64,000 bases of DNA, taken from positions 1 to 64,000 of the forward strand of contig RCNN01000025.1 of the NCBI GenBank assembly GCA_003667245.1, in the 5' to 3' direction. This DNA comes from Heterostelium multicystogenum. Taxonomy: Eukaryota; Evosea; Eumycetozoa; Acytosteliales; Acytosteliaceae. A model generated the notes under the pieces. That model did no database searches. It worked only from the letters and a program-made list of their open reading frames with translations, and was not told the DNA's origin. The position numbers and the translations under genes were made by a program. Shown one piece after another: positions 26,782-38,235 of this stretch (its first letter is position 1; the number at the start of each line of letters is the position of its first letter).

Positions 26782-27083
26782 ATGGAATTTGTAAGTACAT
26801 CTGAATCACTATAATATCTTCATTAACATCAATCAATACTAACTTATATAATTAATTCAATCAGAATCATTACTATTCATCATTACATATGGAGCATACT
26901 ATTTCTTCTTTTGGAAATCTCTCAATTAAAATGAGTATAAACAACAACGGAAGAAATTGTCATCAAACATCTTTAAATGATGCTCAAAGCTTCAACACAC
27001 CAATTTGTCCAGGTGCCCCAGTTAAAAAATATGTCCCTATTGAAAGAAGAGGAAGTGCGGTGCCAAGAATACTCTTTACTTAA
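26782..27083 (+). CDS. Small two-exon protein, 75 aa
   Basis: A three-codon first exon (26782-26790, MEF), intron 26791-26864 (GTAAGT ... TCAATCAG) and second exon 26865-27083 give one uninterrupted reading: MEFNHYYSSLHMEHTISSFG, then an Asn/Ser-rich middle and a basic C-terminus (VKKYVPIERRGSAVPRILFT). The very short first exon with canonical splice sites resembles many small dictyostelid developmental genes. No signal peptide, no membrane segment and no family recognised. A start at ATG 26889 is the alternative. Confidence 0.5.
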
Positions 27084-27826
27084 GATAAAAGTTCCTAAGT
27101 CTCTATAAAATAGGACAAGTTCATTTCAACTAATTTATTGTAAGTAATTTGATCATTGTTTTTATTATTAAATTATTAATTGTATTTAAGAATTTAGTTA
27201 GTCTAACTTATACAATAACCATTTGTAGTATTTATGGTTTCATTGTGATATTTCTCTGTTCTTTGGTGGTCTAATTGGTCCAATACATTTCAAGAACTTC
27301 GGTTAAATTTAGGTGGTTTAAGTCAATTAATTAGCAAAAACCTCCTACATGCTAAAATTATAAAAAACTACCCCCTTTACAATAACAATGTTTGATTATA
27401 AATAAAACCGTGATCGAATAGAACCATACAAGTCTGAGATCATGAAAAACAAAAAAACTAAAATAAAAAAAGAAAAAAATAATCAAAAAAACCAACTCAT
27501 TAATCACAAACAATAAATTTTTTTTGACACTATTAACAGTCAATCAATCAGACTCAAACTCATTGTCCCAAATCTATCTATCTTTGCAAATCAGACAGAG
27601 AATCATCACATCTCTTTAGTATATATTATCATTAGCTAGTAATATTATGTTGTAAATCAAAACGAAATATTATAGAGTATTTGTATTTTAATCATAGTTG
27701 TTTTTTTTTAATATATATTTATATAATTTAATATATTTAGTGATAGGATATTTATTTTTGTATATTGTAATTTATTGTAAAAAAAGAAAAAAAAAAACAA
27801 CAAAGATAATACCTATAGATCAAGAA
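27084..27826. other. Intergenic, AT-rich
   Basis: Contains a GGTGG-rich patch at 27240-27330 and a poly-A/T region directly before the phosphatase start. Nothing recognised. Confidence 0.4.
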
Positions 27827-30433
27827 ATGGCTATGAATTTAAAAACATTGATCTTGTTGGTTGGTGCGAGTGGAGTGGCTCTGTTTGCATTTTTGATGAC
27901 CTATGAATTCGTAGAGCTGATTATCAATATTATGTATACTTGTCTATTGATGATCGTGATTGCATTCTTTTATCAAAACAAAGATAACGCTATTGCTGCA
28001 ATCAGTTTCCTCTTTGATATTCAATTGGCCGAAATTTTAAGGTACCACCACCACCATCACCAGCGACAAGGAATCAGATGCAGGTAGCGACCAACAAACT
28101 GGTTCTCAACAGAAAATTAACGGTACCATTGGACAGCACCGAGTGAGCGGTCTTTTTACAACCGAAAACAGTGGTGTTGTCGGCTCAAGCTCTCAGGAGA
28201 TATCCCCAACCGATACCAATCAAAAGAGAAAGTCTGACAAAGAAATCGTTGCACAGCTATATGAACAGATCAAAGATTTGAATCTACAGTTCTTTACAGA
28301 GCGTGTTAGCTATGACAAAGAGAAATTGGCATTGCAAGCACGCATCAAGGCAACAGACGCTGCTGCACCGACGCTAATCAGGAGAGAGCCAAATGGAAGG
28401 TCGCTGCAGAGCAACAAAAGGCAAAGAATAATGAACTCTTGAAGGAGCGAGAGCACCTCCTATCTCAAGAATCACGTCATTTATCAAAGCTACACGATTA
28501 TGAAAGAAAAGAAAGAACTGGAGCGAAAACGAGAAGACACTTGTTAAAAAGATTTCGGAGTTTAAAGATACTATTGCCCAACAAAAGAAAGAAAACGAAG
28601 AGAAGACAAAGAGAATCGCTAAACTTGAAGAACAGCTTGCAAAATTACAGAAACAACTTCAGGTTAATGGTGTTCAACTAAAGGAGTTACAAGTCATTCA
28701 ACCTAATTTAAATATTGGTGCGACCATGACAACCTCACAATCACCAACATTAACTAAGCCAATTTTAGTTGAGCCCAAGCCTCAACAATCAGAGCAAGCT
28801 ATTCCAATTATTCAACCATCACCCGGAACTTCACCGAATGGCGGAATTCAATTGCCTCCTCCTTCCATTGTAACAACCACGACTACATTGTCTCAGCAAA
28901 CCAGTTCTACTTTTTCAATGAATACCAGTATTACACAAAGTTCTAGTGGCAGCTCGAGTAGTTTGCTAGGAGTTAGAGATTCCAGTGAAGATGAAGATTC
29001 CTCTTCATCAGTGTCCTCCTCACCCTCTGGAGAAGCACCAAAACAACTTAAGAACCTTTTCAAAAAAGTTAAGAGCGGATCCACCAAGATTATTAACAAA
29101 GCATCGAACCATCTTAACAAACAATTCCACACAGACTTTTTTCACTCCACCAACATCATCTTCACCAAACAAAAGTGATTTAGAGCGCGATATATTTGAG
29201 AGTTTCAATACACCAACAAAAGCTGAATCAATACAAGTTGTACAGCCCACAGTAAAAGAGCAAAAGAAAGTTATGTTTGATGCTAATGTAGAGAAGGAGA
29301 TTTTCGGAAACGGAGCCGATATTTTCAAATCTACGCCAGCAGATAACGGAGCCGACCTCACAAAGAACATTCCAGATATCTTTACATTCGACGAGGAAAG
29401 CGATACCAAGTCGAGTGGAACGGATCTCTCTGACTTGCTTAGCCAATTTGGTTCGGATTTGAAATTCAATTTTAATGAGACCAGCAGTAATAGAAGTAGC
29501 GTCAGCAGCATCTCAAGTGAAGACTCATTGTTTTCATGCATCAAAGAGTTTTCCATCAAAGAATCTGAAAACAAAGCCGGTTTGAGACGTGCCAAAAAGA
29601 AACCATTGACTCCAAATGCAACAATGATGGAAGACGTATCTTTTGGACTTTTCCCATTCAATAACTCCAATGAGATTGCATTGTTTGGTATTTTCGATGG
29701 TCATGCTGGTCGTGAAGCTGCTGATTTAGCCAACACTTTGTTCCCTGCCGAAGTCCAAAAGCTCATCAACAGTAACCCAGAATATTTAGAGAAAGCTGAC
29801 ATGACTGATCTATTTAATACTGTATTCCAATTGGTTGACAATCAAATGAAAGAAGAATGTCAATATGTAGGATGTACTGCAACAGTTTCATTAATTTGGA
29901 CATATAATGGATCACGTTATCTTCAGGTAGCAAATGTTGGTGATTCATCCTCATTCCTCTGGTAATTAATTTTTGTTAATTGATCTCTAAATACCATTTA
30001 TTCTAATCTCTTAAACTTTAATAGTCGAAATGGTGTTGCAGTTGAAATGACATTTGATCATAAAGCAAGCCATCCTTTGGAAAAGAAGAGAATGATTGAA
30101 GCTGGAATCACTGTTGGTGATCATCAAACTAGAATCAATGGTGTTGCCGTTAGTAGATCACTTGGTAATCACTTCATCAAAGATCAAAACATAGGAATGA
30201 TAGCAATTCCACACATCTCAAAACCAATTCTACTACAAGATACCGACACCTTTTTAATTATGGCATCTGATGGACTTTGGGATGTGATCAACGGTGAAAA
30301 AGCAATTGAAGTTGGAAAAGATCTCATTGAAACACGTGGTGCCCAATCTGTATCATCCAGCTTACTCCAGTCTGCTTTGCAAATGAACGATTGTAAAGAT
30401 AATGTAACAATTATTACTGTAAAAATTTATTAA
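27827..30433 (+). CDS. Membrane-tethered PP2C (PPM) phosphatase
   Basis: Starts MAMNLKTLILLVGASGVALF with two adjacent hydrophobic segments (residues about 5-25 and 30-50), then a Ser/Thr linker, a coiled coil (28220-28690), Pro/Ser/Thr-rich and acidic Ser segments, and a C-terminal PP2C domain (29560-30433). Motifs: MEDVSFGLF, FGIFDGHAGREAAD, GCTATVSL, VGDSSSFL, VSRSLGNHFIKD, MASDGLWDV, DNVTIIT. Metal-binding Asp residues of DGH, GDS, SDG and DN are present; the Arg of the usual GDSR is Ser and the Asp of the usual LGD is Asn. Intron 29962-30024 joins FLC to RNGVAVEM. Frame changes at about 28045, 28370, 28510 and 29140. Predicted Ser/Thr phosphatase at a membrane; which membrane is unknown. 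Confidence 0.75.
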
Positions 30434-30516
30434 CATACATGACAAATCAGCAACATTTTATTTGTAATAAAATTGATATCTCTAGATATTACTACTTTTA
30501 AATAAGGTTTTTCTTT

Positions 30517-33292
30517 TTATTGTTGTGGAGGTATTGGAACTTGATTTGGTTGTTGTTGTTGGTTTTCTCTTTGAACAATTCTTTGTCTACGTACTACGAG
30601 ATATCCAAAATAATTAATAATAAAACAATAATAAATGAATCTATTCGTGACTCTCTCATATGTTCTGCTGCTTGTTCGTTTAGATTCACATCCAAAAGTA
30701 GATTAGCGTCTTCATCGAGTGGGTTGGTCGAGGTTCTTTCGCCTGGCACTGAGGGAAGTTTAGAATCTTCTCCTGATGAGCTCAAGAGTGGTGTAATTGG
30801 TTCGCCATTTATAAATGAAAGTAAATATCTATATAAAAAGTGTGCAGCCAAACCGGCAAGTGCTAAATATACAGGAATATATGCCTTTGGTTTGATTAAG
30901 AGAGCAGTATCGTAGTATCTTTTAGCCAAATGGAAATCTTGTGGACGACCTTTACCAAATTGATGCATATATCCAAGATTGAAAGAGGCTTGTGAGTTTT
31001 GGAGGTTTGCAGCTTGTTGATAGGCATCGGCAGCCATCTCGACAGATACTGGCGAACCTCTACCATAGTAGAAATAGTCACCCATCTTTAGGTGGGCATA
31101 TGGATTCTTTTGCTCCGCTGAGTGTGAGTAATATCTAAATGCACTGCGATCGATCTGTGCTTCATCTTCGCTCTCCAAAACTCCAAAACCTTGATCATAC
31201 ATCCAACCAGCATTGTTTTGTGCCAAATCTATTCCCATTTCAGCAGCTTTCTCAAAAAAGATGAGTGATCTCTCTTCATCTCCTTCTGAAACAACTCTTG
31301 GGCTTGTGTCAAAGCTAACGCCCATGGACCTTTTTCGGCTACTTTTTTAAAGTAAATAACGGAGCTTTGACAAGTTGGTTGAGTATGATGGGCAAGATTT
31401 AACTTGGCTAAATAATAAATTGCTGTTGGATTTCCTGTTTCTGATGCAGATAAAAAGTATTGGAATGCTTTGTTTCTATCTTTTTCAACATGAATACATC
31501 TATAAAAAACATAACAATACATATTAATAATAATACAACGATATAGAAATAATTATTATTACTTACAATTATACATTTTACCAAGATTAATAAATGCATC
31601 GGTATCCTCTTTTTCAGATGCCTCAATAAATAATTTATATGCATGAACTTGATTTTGTTCGACACCCCAACCATTGAGATACATTTCAGCAAGATTCGAT
31701 TTAGCACCCCAATGTCCGAGTTTGGATGCTTTGAGATAGTATCTGACTGCGGTTTGGTTGTTTTGTGGTACTCCATAACCTTTAGCAAACATGAATCCGA
31801 CACCAGCAATTCCCGCTGGGTAGTCCTGTTCTGCAGCCTGTTTGTAATAATCGTAGGCGACACGGAAGTCTTGTTCCACACCTAATCCACCTTGTAAATA
31901 GAGATTGGCCATTGTAACTAATGCATTGGGATCACCAAGAGAAGCTGAATACTTGAAAAAGTCAACAACCGATTCCTCTTCATTGTGTGATTTAGTAGTA
32001 TGGTCTTCATCAATGAAACGTTCTGCCTCTATATGATAACCAAATCCACGTCTTTCGTAATCATCGACTACATATCGTGCAACCTCTTCGTAGAGACGGG
32101 CAGCTTTCATACAATTACGATTAGTTCCATATCCATAGAAATAACGATAACCAAGTGATAGTTTGGCTACCATATTACCAGCGGCAGCCGCAAATGTATA
32201 ATAAAGAATAGCACGTGCATCATCAAGTGGAACTCCCTTACCGGTTGCATAGAGGAATCCAAGTGCTTGCTGGGCGTCACTATTTCCGAGATCAGCAGCC
32301 GCTTGATACCATTCAGCAGCTTTTGTAAAATTAATCAAACCAGTTTCACCAAGTTCCTCTATTGTTCCAAGTGTGTACATTGCCTTGTGGTTTCCAAGCG
32401 AAGCGGATGCAACCAATGATGATATTGACTTTTCCATATCAATCATAGATCCAGTGTATTGGAATGACTCTTTTGAATCTGTATCAGATGCTCCATCTTG
32501 TTGCTTTTTGACCAGGGTATAACCACGGTAAAGTTGTCCGTTAATGAACTCCTCATAGCCAGGTAGTTTATCGAGTGGTGGAGCAACGGTTAAGGTGTGG
32601 GCCAATAATAACTTATCTTCAAAGGCACGATCCAACAGAATTTGAGTTGGATCTTGCTCAAGGATCTTGTTATTACCAATACGGAATTGGTTTATCATCT
32701 GTTGTTGTTGTGGAGTCAATGTCTGGAATTGCAAATCTGGTTGCAACTCTGATTGAAACAACTCTGGCTCCAACTGTTGTTTCTTCATCAACTCATTAAG
32801 AAGTGCTTTCTTTATTTCACCGGCGGGATCATCTGTATTGGAAAGATCATCTAATGATAGTGATATAAAAAATGGTTCACCAGCAGCATCAACAGTGTTT
32901 TCAGTAGCAGATGAATCCTTATCAGACTTGATTTCAACTACATATTCGGAACTATCATCATCATCTTCTTCTTCTTCGTTATTGATTGTTTCTCTTGCGT
33001 TTACCATTGCTTTCTTCACATATTGATGAATCTTTTGTTTTCTCTCTTGCTGTTGTTGCTCAGACAATTCTTTTTGAGAATCATCCAAATGATGACCATC
33101 CTTTCCTTGTTGTTGAATATTCTTTATATATTCCTTTAGCTCTTTATTGATATCATCCTTTTCAAGATCATTCAAGATATTCTGATCATTTTCCTTTACT
33201 TTTTTCTTTTTTATATGTTGCTGTTGTACATTATTCTTCGACTGTTGATTGAATATTTTACTTTTTGATTGTTGTTGTAATTGTGGTTGTTG

Positions 33293-33323
<31 letters not shown>

Positions 33324-33435
33324 TGTTGTTGTTGTTGTTGTTGGGAATATACATTTACTAACAGAATATTTATAATCAATAGTATCAATAAATATTTTAG
33401 ATATTTAAGGTATTCAAAGAAGATATAGTAAACAT
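30517..33435 (-). CDS. SEL1L/Hrd3-like ERAD protein with Sel1 repeats
   Basis: SEL1L/Hrd3 organises the HRD1 ubiquitin ligase in ER-associated degradation. Hydrophobic signal (ILLIINILLVNVYSQ), then a poly-Q run (33284-33345), Gln/Lys- and acid-rich region, and at least nine Sel1 repeats (AMYTLGTIEELGETG, AQQALGFLYATGKGVP, AKLSLGYRYFYGYGT, AGIAGVGFMFAKGYGVP, AKSNLAEMYLNGWGVE, ASFNLGYMHQFGKGRP). Near the C-terminus are a hydrophobic segment (AYIPVYLALAGLAAHFLYRY) and a final membrane helix (DSFIIVLLLI ... GYLVVRRQR) with a Gln/Pro tail ending at 30517, the SEL1L layout. An intron lies at about 31508-31566. Frame changes occur near 30605, 31280 and 31510. The N-terminal start is uncertain; ATG 33435 needs one indel to reach the signal. 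Confidence 0.8.
33284..33345 (-). repeat. Poly-Q (CAA/CAG) tract
   Basis: Runs of TTG and CTG on the plus strand encode about 20 Gln, broken by a Pro near the end, directly after the predicted signal peptide of the SEL1L-like protein, hence lumenal. Confidence 0.85.
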
Positions 33436-33876
33436 CTTTTATCTATAAATACAAATATATAATATATATGTATGTTATATATATAAATATATTAGTTTGA
33501 ATAGTAAAATGTCTTTATTTTATTGGCAATTAGGCATTTGGGTAGCATTGATGACCTGTCAAACAAACAAACCTTTAAGTTCAAAAATAAAATGTAAAAA
33601 AAATTGCAAAATAATTTAATTGAAAAATTATGGTGTGGTGACTCACTAACTAACAATGACCAGACAGAGAGAGAGATAGATAAATAGATATGCATTGCGG
33701 TGCAGTGTGTTTATTGGCTTGCAGTGATGTGGCAATCCACAGGGTATCATAGATTAATTGAGAATTAGATTCATATTCATCAGTTAATATATATATTATT
33801 ACAATTGGCTCGATTAATATTTTGGCTGAGAGGTATGATGGATGCTACCAGTTAGATTGATTATGGATTCATACTA
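33436..33876. other. Intergenic
   Basis: About 440 bp between two minus-strand genes, with TA-rich and TGTG-rich patches. Nothing recognised. Confidence 0.4.
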
Positions 33877-36434
33877 CTAATAGGGTGTTGGTGGTAGGTA
33901 TTGAGTGTCCCGTTTGTTTGTGTTATTTTGGCACATTTTAATAGCTATTTTGAGTTTTTCCTTTTTGTTTGGGAAGATAGTCATAAGCTTGGTCAGCCAA
34001 TCACACAGACCATGTCTTTTCAAGAAACTGATGTCACTGGTTGGCAAGTCATATTCTTGTAGCAACGGACGGTACCGGTCATTGTTGTAGATTTGATCAA
34101 TGATAATCCACTCAACCCTGCCAACAATATACAGTGACCAGAGACTGTTGAGTGTTTCTTTAAACGATGTGCTGATCTCTTGTGTATGTACATTGTCGAG
34201 AATTGTTTTCAAAATAGGCCAACTTGGAGTAATTTTGAAGACTACTTGCACCTTAAACTCTGACATTATCTCTTGGACCAGTTCCACTCGACCAGCTTCG
34301 CAAGCAGTTATAAAAAGATAGTTAAGCATTCCTTGTTCAACGTTTATCACTGACTTGATGATGCGGTACGCTTGGATATCGCCATATGCACCAATCGACC
34401 TAATCAATTCTAAATTTCCAATCGATAATGAGACATCTGAGTGATGCTTTACAATATATTCTGCCACTCATATTCGAGATAAAGTATAGCGGTTTGGAGT
34501 TGCGAGTTGCGATTGAATCCATTTGGAAAATATTGGTACTGGCCAAGATAGAGAGGATGCTGGTCAATAAACTTGTATATCTCCAGACAACCATGGGCAG
34601 CAGCAACCATTTGAGTGATGTGCAGATCAATGGAACTTGCTGAGTTTAATAGAAATTTCACCAAGCTAAGATGATGGTCGCCTCTTGGCAAAAATGGAAT
34701 GGAACGGCTTCCAACCAAAGGAAATTTGTCTCCCAGTATATGAAACAATTCCAATTCGTTCAAATTGTCATTAATAGTTAATCCAGAGGGACCATAGAAA
34801 TAATCTTCAACTTCGGAATCCACATTTTTAAATATTTGACCGAGAGGTGTCTTCGATGAAGGCTGTACCCGTTGTGAGTAGATGAATTGTGAGTTCATTG
34901 AAGGTTGGTGTGGTGATGAACTGAATGTGGCTATATTTATTGGTGGTGCTGTTGTTGAAAATGAATGGGTGGCTATTGAGTGATTATTAAATCCTGTTCC
35001 ATGTGATGAACTGAATGTAGCTATATTTGGTGATGTTGCTGTTGAATGTGAATGAGTGGCTATTGAGTGATTATTATATCCTGTTGGTGCAAGTGATGAA
35101 CTGAATGTAGCTATATTTGGTGATATTGCTGTTGAATATGAATGAGTAGCTATTGAGTGATTGTTAAATCCAGTTCCAGAAGGCGCAAGTGATGGGCTGA
35201 GTGTGGCTATATTTGGTGATGTTGCTGTTGAAAATGAATGAGTAGAAATTGAATGGTTACCAAATCCTGTTAAAGATGGTGGAGAGTTGAATTGTGAGTT
35301 CATTGGAGATTGACTGAATGTAGATATATTTGGTGGTGCTAGTGTTGAAGATGAATGGAAACTTGACTCGTTTATAGGTTGGTTGCCACCAACAAAGTTT
35401 TGAAAATGATTAACTAAACCAAATTGTTTTATGACATCATATAGATTGCTATTATCACTTTGAATAGGTGAGGAGTTTAAAATTTGTTGACGATAGATTT
35501 CCAATGAGAAAGCTATGACTTCATTGCTCTTTAAGTGTTGTTGTTGAATCATAGCCTTAAGAAGATCTACCGTCATAAATAAACCATGCGTAGTATGAAT
35601 ATTTTTTAGAAGTTCAACATCTTTCTTTTCCAACAAAGTACAGAGAATTACATTATAGTTTTGCCATTTTTCCAGACTTGCATTTTTCTGATGGTTTGGC
35701 AAACAGTTTGTGGAGGAATTGAAATTTTGGTAACAAGTGAATATGATTCCTGAGTATATCTAAGAAAATATCAAGCTCTTGATTCTCGTTTAATCTTTCA
35801 TTCTTTGCAATTAGCACATCCAAAAGATCCATCTTATTATACCGTACGCAATAAGAAAAGTCTTGTGGATGTGGATTGAATCCACCTTCACTCAACAGGA
35901 ACTCCAGAATTTTAGGTGTCATGTTGAAAGTAGAATATGTACTGTTGATGATCGGATCTTTTAAGATAATGTAGCAGGACATATTCTCTATAAAAGGAAT
36001 TGGGGAACTTTTGATATACTTGTAAATCTCAATGAAAGCTTCTTCATCCATGCTGCCTTGAATCTGAAGGTGTTGAACAGGTTATATATCGCACTTGGAT
36101 CGACTTGTAAAATCTCTCTATGTCTAATCTTGTCAAGCAACAAAGAATAGTGACCGAGTCTCAACATCCATGAGACATGAGTAATATCTTTATATTTATA
36201 GGAAGGATTGAAATACATGGGTAGTAAACTAGGTACTTTATGTTGAGCACTTTGTGCTTCTGTATTGAAACCACACACCTCGATGATGGCATGTGGTTTA
36301 CGATTAGCCAGCGCAGTTTGATCATAAACGATTGTGGCCATTTGCTTTGGTTTCAGTTTGGTCATCATAAGAAAGATGTGATTGACCAACACCTTGTTTG
36401 TCAGTACCTTTGTTATTGGATTGTGCATTATCAT
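33877..36434 (-). CDS. Dictyostelid ankyrin-like repeat protein with internal 30-aa repeats
   Basis: Starts MIMHNPITKVLTNKVLVNHI at 36434. The N-terminus shares the F/L-x-NKxLxxHIF pattern of the ankyrin-like genes at 38.9 and 57.4 kb. Helical repeats follow (ILEFLLSEGGFNP, KMDLLDVLIAKNE, LSLVKFLLNSASSID, CLEIYKFIDQHPL, RVELVQEIMSEF). In the middle, 34915-35283, are four copies of a Ser/Thr/Asn-rich 30-32 aa unit. The C-terminus is NTNKRDTQYLPPTPY. Frame changes at about 36045, 35690 and 34455. No catalytic domain. These proteins form large lineage-specific families in dictyostelids; function unknown. Confidence 0.6.
34915..35283 (-). repeat. Four-copy coding tandem repeat, 90-96 bp
   Basis: Units begin at 34915, 35005, 35095 and 35191, each opening with GATGAACTGAATGT or a close variant on the plus strand. 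Spacings of 90, 90 and 96 bp keep the frame. The peptide unit is of the type NNHSIATHSxSTATSPNIAT followed by a FSSS linker. Confidence 0.85.
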
Positions 36435-36857
36435 ACTTGTTGAATGTTTCTTTGGTAAGAAAAAAGCTGTGTTTTTATTTCATGAGTAATATATAAATAT
36501 CTAATTTTTTACTCCAAGTATTTTTTTTAGTGGAATTATAGTTTTTTAGTAAAAACAAAGAATTTTATATGATAAGGTTCATTGATTAAACAGATTCCTC
36601 ACACGCAAATATAAAAAATTAAGAAATATCAATAAAAATTAGAGTGTTTTTTTTGAGACAAGCGAATAGGATGTAAGAGAAATAAGGAGACTCATGCGAG
36701 TCTTGAAAGATATATACCTTATTGTCTCAACAGGTAACAACTAGTAACATAGGATGGTTATCATCTATAAAAATTAGAGTTTGTTTTTTTGAGACAATAT
36801 AAAAATTAGAGTATTTTTAATAACAAATCACTTTATATTAACACAATCGGATGAAAT
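36435..36857. other. Intergenic upstream of tRNA-Tyr with direct and inverted repeats
   Basis: The sequence AAAAATTAGAGT followed by T-run and GAGACA occurs at 36634-36660 and 36769-36796, with a third partial copy at 36801-36812. An inverted-repeat structure occupies 36653-36730. No coding frame. Confidence 0.5.
36653..36730. repeat. Nested inverted repeat, three-helix fold
   Basis: TTGAGAC (36653-36659) pairs with GTCTCAA (36724-36730); AATAAGG (36681-36687) pairs with CCTTATT (36717-36723), directly abutting; AGACTC/GAGTCT (36688-36693 and 36698-36703) forms an inner hairpin with ATGC loop. All pairs are perfect. It could be a small structured RNA or remains of a small inverted-repeat element. 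Confidence 0.5.
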
Positions 36858-36947
36858 CCGACTTTAACTCAAGTGGTAGAGTGTTTGACTGTAGTTTGTA
36901 TCACAAGAGATATCAAAAGGTTGCTAGTTCGAGTCTGGCAAGTCGGA
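36858..36947 (+). tRNA. tRNA-Tyr (GTA), with intron
   Basis: Acceptor CCGACTT pairs with AAGTCGG (36940-36946), discriminator A 36947. D-arm ACTCAAGTGGTAGAGT, anticodon stem TTTGA/TCAAA, anticodon GTA, T-arm GCTAG-TTCGAGT-CTGGC. A 17-nt intron (TTTGTATCACAAGAGAT) sits one base 3' of the anticodon, the canonical place; eukaryotic tRNA-Tyr genes commonly carry one. The A and B boxes are intact. Confidence 0.93.
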
Positions 36948-36954
36948 TCTTTTT
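36948..36954 (+). terminator. Pol III terminator of tRNA-Tyr
   Basis: TCTTTTT immediately follows the discriminator base of the tRNA, a standard RNA polymerase III stop. Confidence 0.8.
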
Positions 36955-37432
36955 AAATGATTATTACGCATGCGGGGTTGCTTTTGTTGTAACGAAAGAA
37001 CGGAGAAATGTAACTTCGGTAATATACCCCTGTTGTCGAAAACGATCTATTGTCCAATTCGCTTATCCTGTCGGAGTATCATAATCATGTATCTGTCTTG
37101 TCTCTCGTCTCTAAGAACGACGTCGTTAAGCTCGGTGCCAAACTCATGTAATTCAACCAGTGTAGCTCTGTATCAGCTGCTTCATCAACTTCTAACACTT
37201 TTTCAAATCCTATCCAACTCATATCAACCAATTTCAGCTCATCGCAACTATCAATCTATCTCGTACAACTATATTAACTTAATATGACGAAAATAGAATA
37301 CATAAAAAGAAAGAAAAAAAAAAAATAGAAAACTGATGGCTTTCGATCATCCGAAAAATAAAGCTTAATACTCAATTTTTACTCCTTAAAAAAAAAAAAA
37401 AAAAAGAAAGAAAGGAGAAACAAAGCAGAAGA

Positions 37433-37529
37433 CTTGAAATCACTAATGTTAATACTGTGGTCTTTATTGATCCATCGTTTAATTACATACCTTGAAATCA
37501 CTAATGTTAATACTGTGGTGATTTCAAGG
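37433..37529. repeat. 29-bp direct repeat, second copy closing a hairpin
   Basis: A 29-bp sequence beginning CTTGAAATCACTAATG is present exactly at 37433-37461 and 37491-37519. The second copy continues into an inverted end: CCTTGAAATCAC (37490-37501) and GTGATTTCAAGG (37518-37529) are perfect complements with a 16-nt loop. Confidence 0.8.
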
Positions 37530-37573
37530 TTCATGGTTTTTTACGTTATATAGTTTCTTATTTCGAGATTCTG

Positions 37574-37610
37574 GGATTTCCTAGAAATCACTCCTATTTC
37601 TTGGAAATCC
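37574..37610. repeat. Imperfect 15-bp inverted repeat
   Basis: GGATTTCCTAGAAAT and ATTTCTTGGAAATCC flank a 7-nt loop; 14 of 15 positions pair. Lies just before the retroelement relic. Confidence 0.7.
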
Positions 37611-37632
37611 ATCTTACAGTTTGTGATTTTTA

Positions 37633-38235
37633 AAGTGGGATTTTTTATGTATGCTTGAGGAACAAAGGTCCGGCCTGTAGAGACGTTATATTCCCTTTCT
37701 TCTCCTACGCTCCCCATCAACCATCTCAGAGAAGAGCATAACTGTGTCCTGTGTGGTCTTTCAATAGACTCAAAGCCATATGACCATTATTTCTTTGGTT
37801 GCAGTGCTCTTTTTGGGTTAACTTTACTATCCAAAATCAAGAATTGAAGATATTGCCGTTACAATCTAGTAAACTGGTCCATCACTAACATCTCCTTTAT
37901 TAATACCAAATCAGGTAAGAAACCAAATTGCCATTCCTGCATTTAACTGCTTGAATCATCAGATCAATATGGAGAGTGGTGTCCAACAATCTGTATGGTC
38001 ATAAGACACTTGACTTCACAAACATTACTAAGTTGTCAATCAAGTACTATAAAAGCTTGGTTGTAAACAATTAAGCGATAAGCAGAGCTTATTGTAATTG
38101 TGGATCCATCCAAAGGCAATGCTGAATCAACCACCACTTGCTGTCAATGAGTTCAAAAAAGACTGGAACATATTCACCATCTTTGGTTGCGATATCCCCA
38201 ATCTGGTGCTCCATCATTAATTTATAGATTAATAT
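37633..38235 (+). mobile_element. Relic of a non-LTR retrotransposon (RVT zinc-binding region)
   Basis: Decayed coding sequence. At about 37700-37820 one frame reads LPINHLREEHNCVLCGLSID with a downstream HYFFGC, a C-x2-C-x10-H-x4-C arrangement as in the zinc-binding region after reverse transcriptase in LINE elements. Further on, other frames read IWRVVSNNLYGHKTLDF and VNEFKKDWNIFTIFGCDI, ending near 38220. Stops and frame changes are frequent and no intact ORF remains. A-rich stretches follow (38270-38310, 38427-38442), consistent with a 3' poly-A end. Dictyostelid TRE elements insert next to tRNA genes and tRNA-Tyr lies about 0.7 kb upstream, so a TRE-like origin is likely but not proven. 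Confidence 0.6.

Larger units (their letters stand above)
36955..37632. other. Noncoding block downstream of tRNA-Tyr with repeats
   Basis: 36955-37290 is visibly less AT-biased than the flanks and has an open frame (36970-37287) with no recognisable domain; it could be part of a retroelement leader. 37300-37420 is poly-A rich. 37433-37610 holds the repeats listed separately. Confidence 0.4.

Noticed and set aside
36970..37287. 105-codon open frame after tRNA-Tyr with several Cys
   Set aside because: Cysteines are not in a zinc-finger spacing; better explained as noncoding or retroelement leader.
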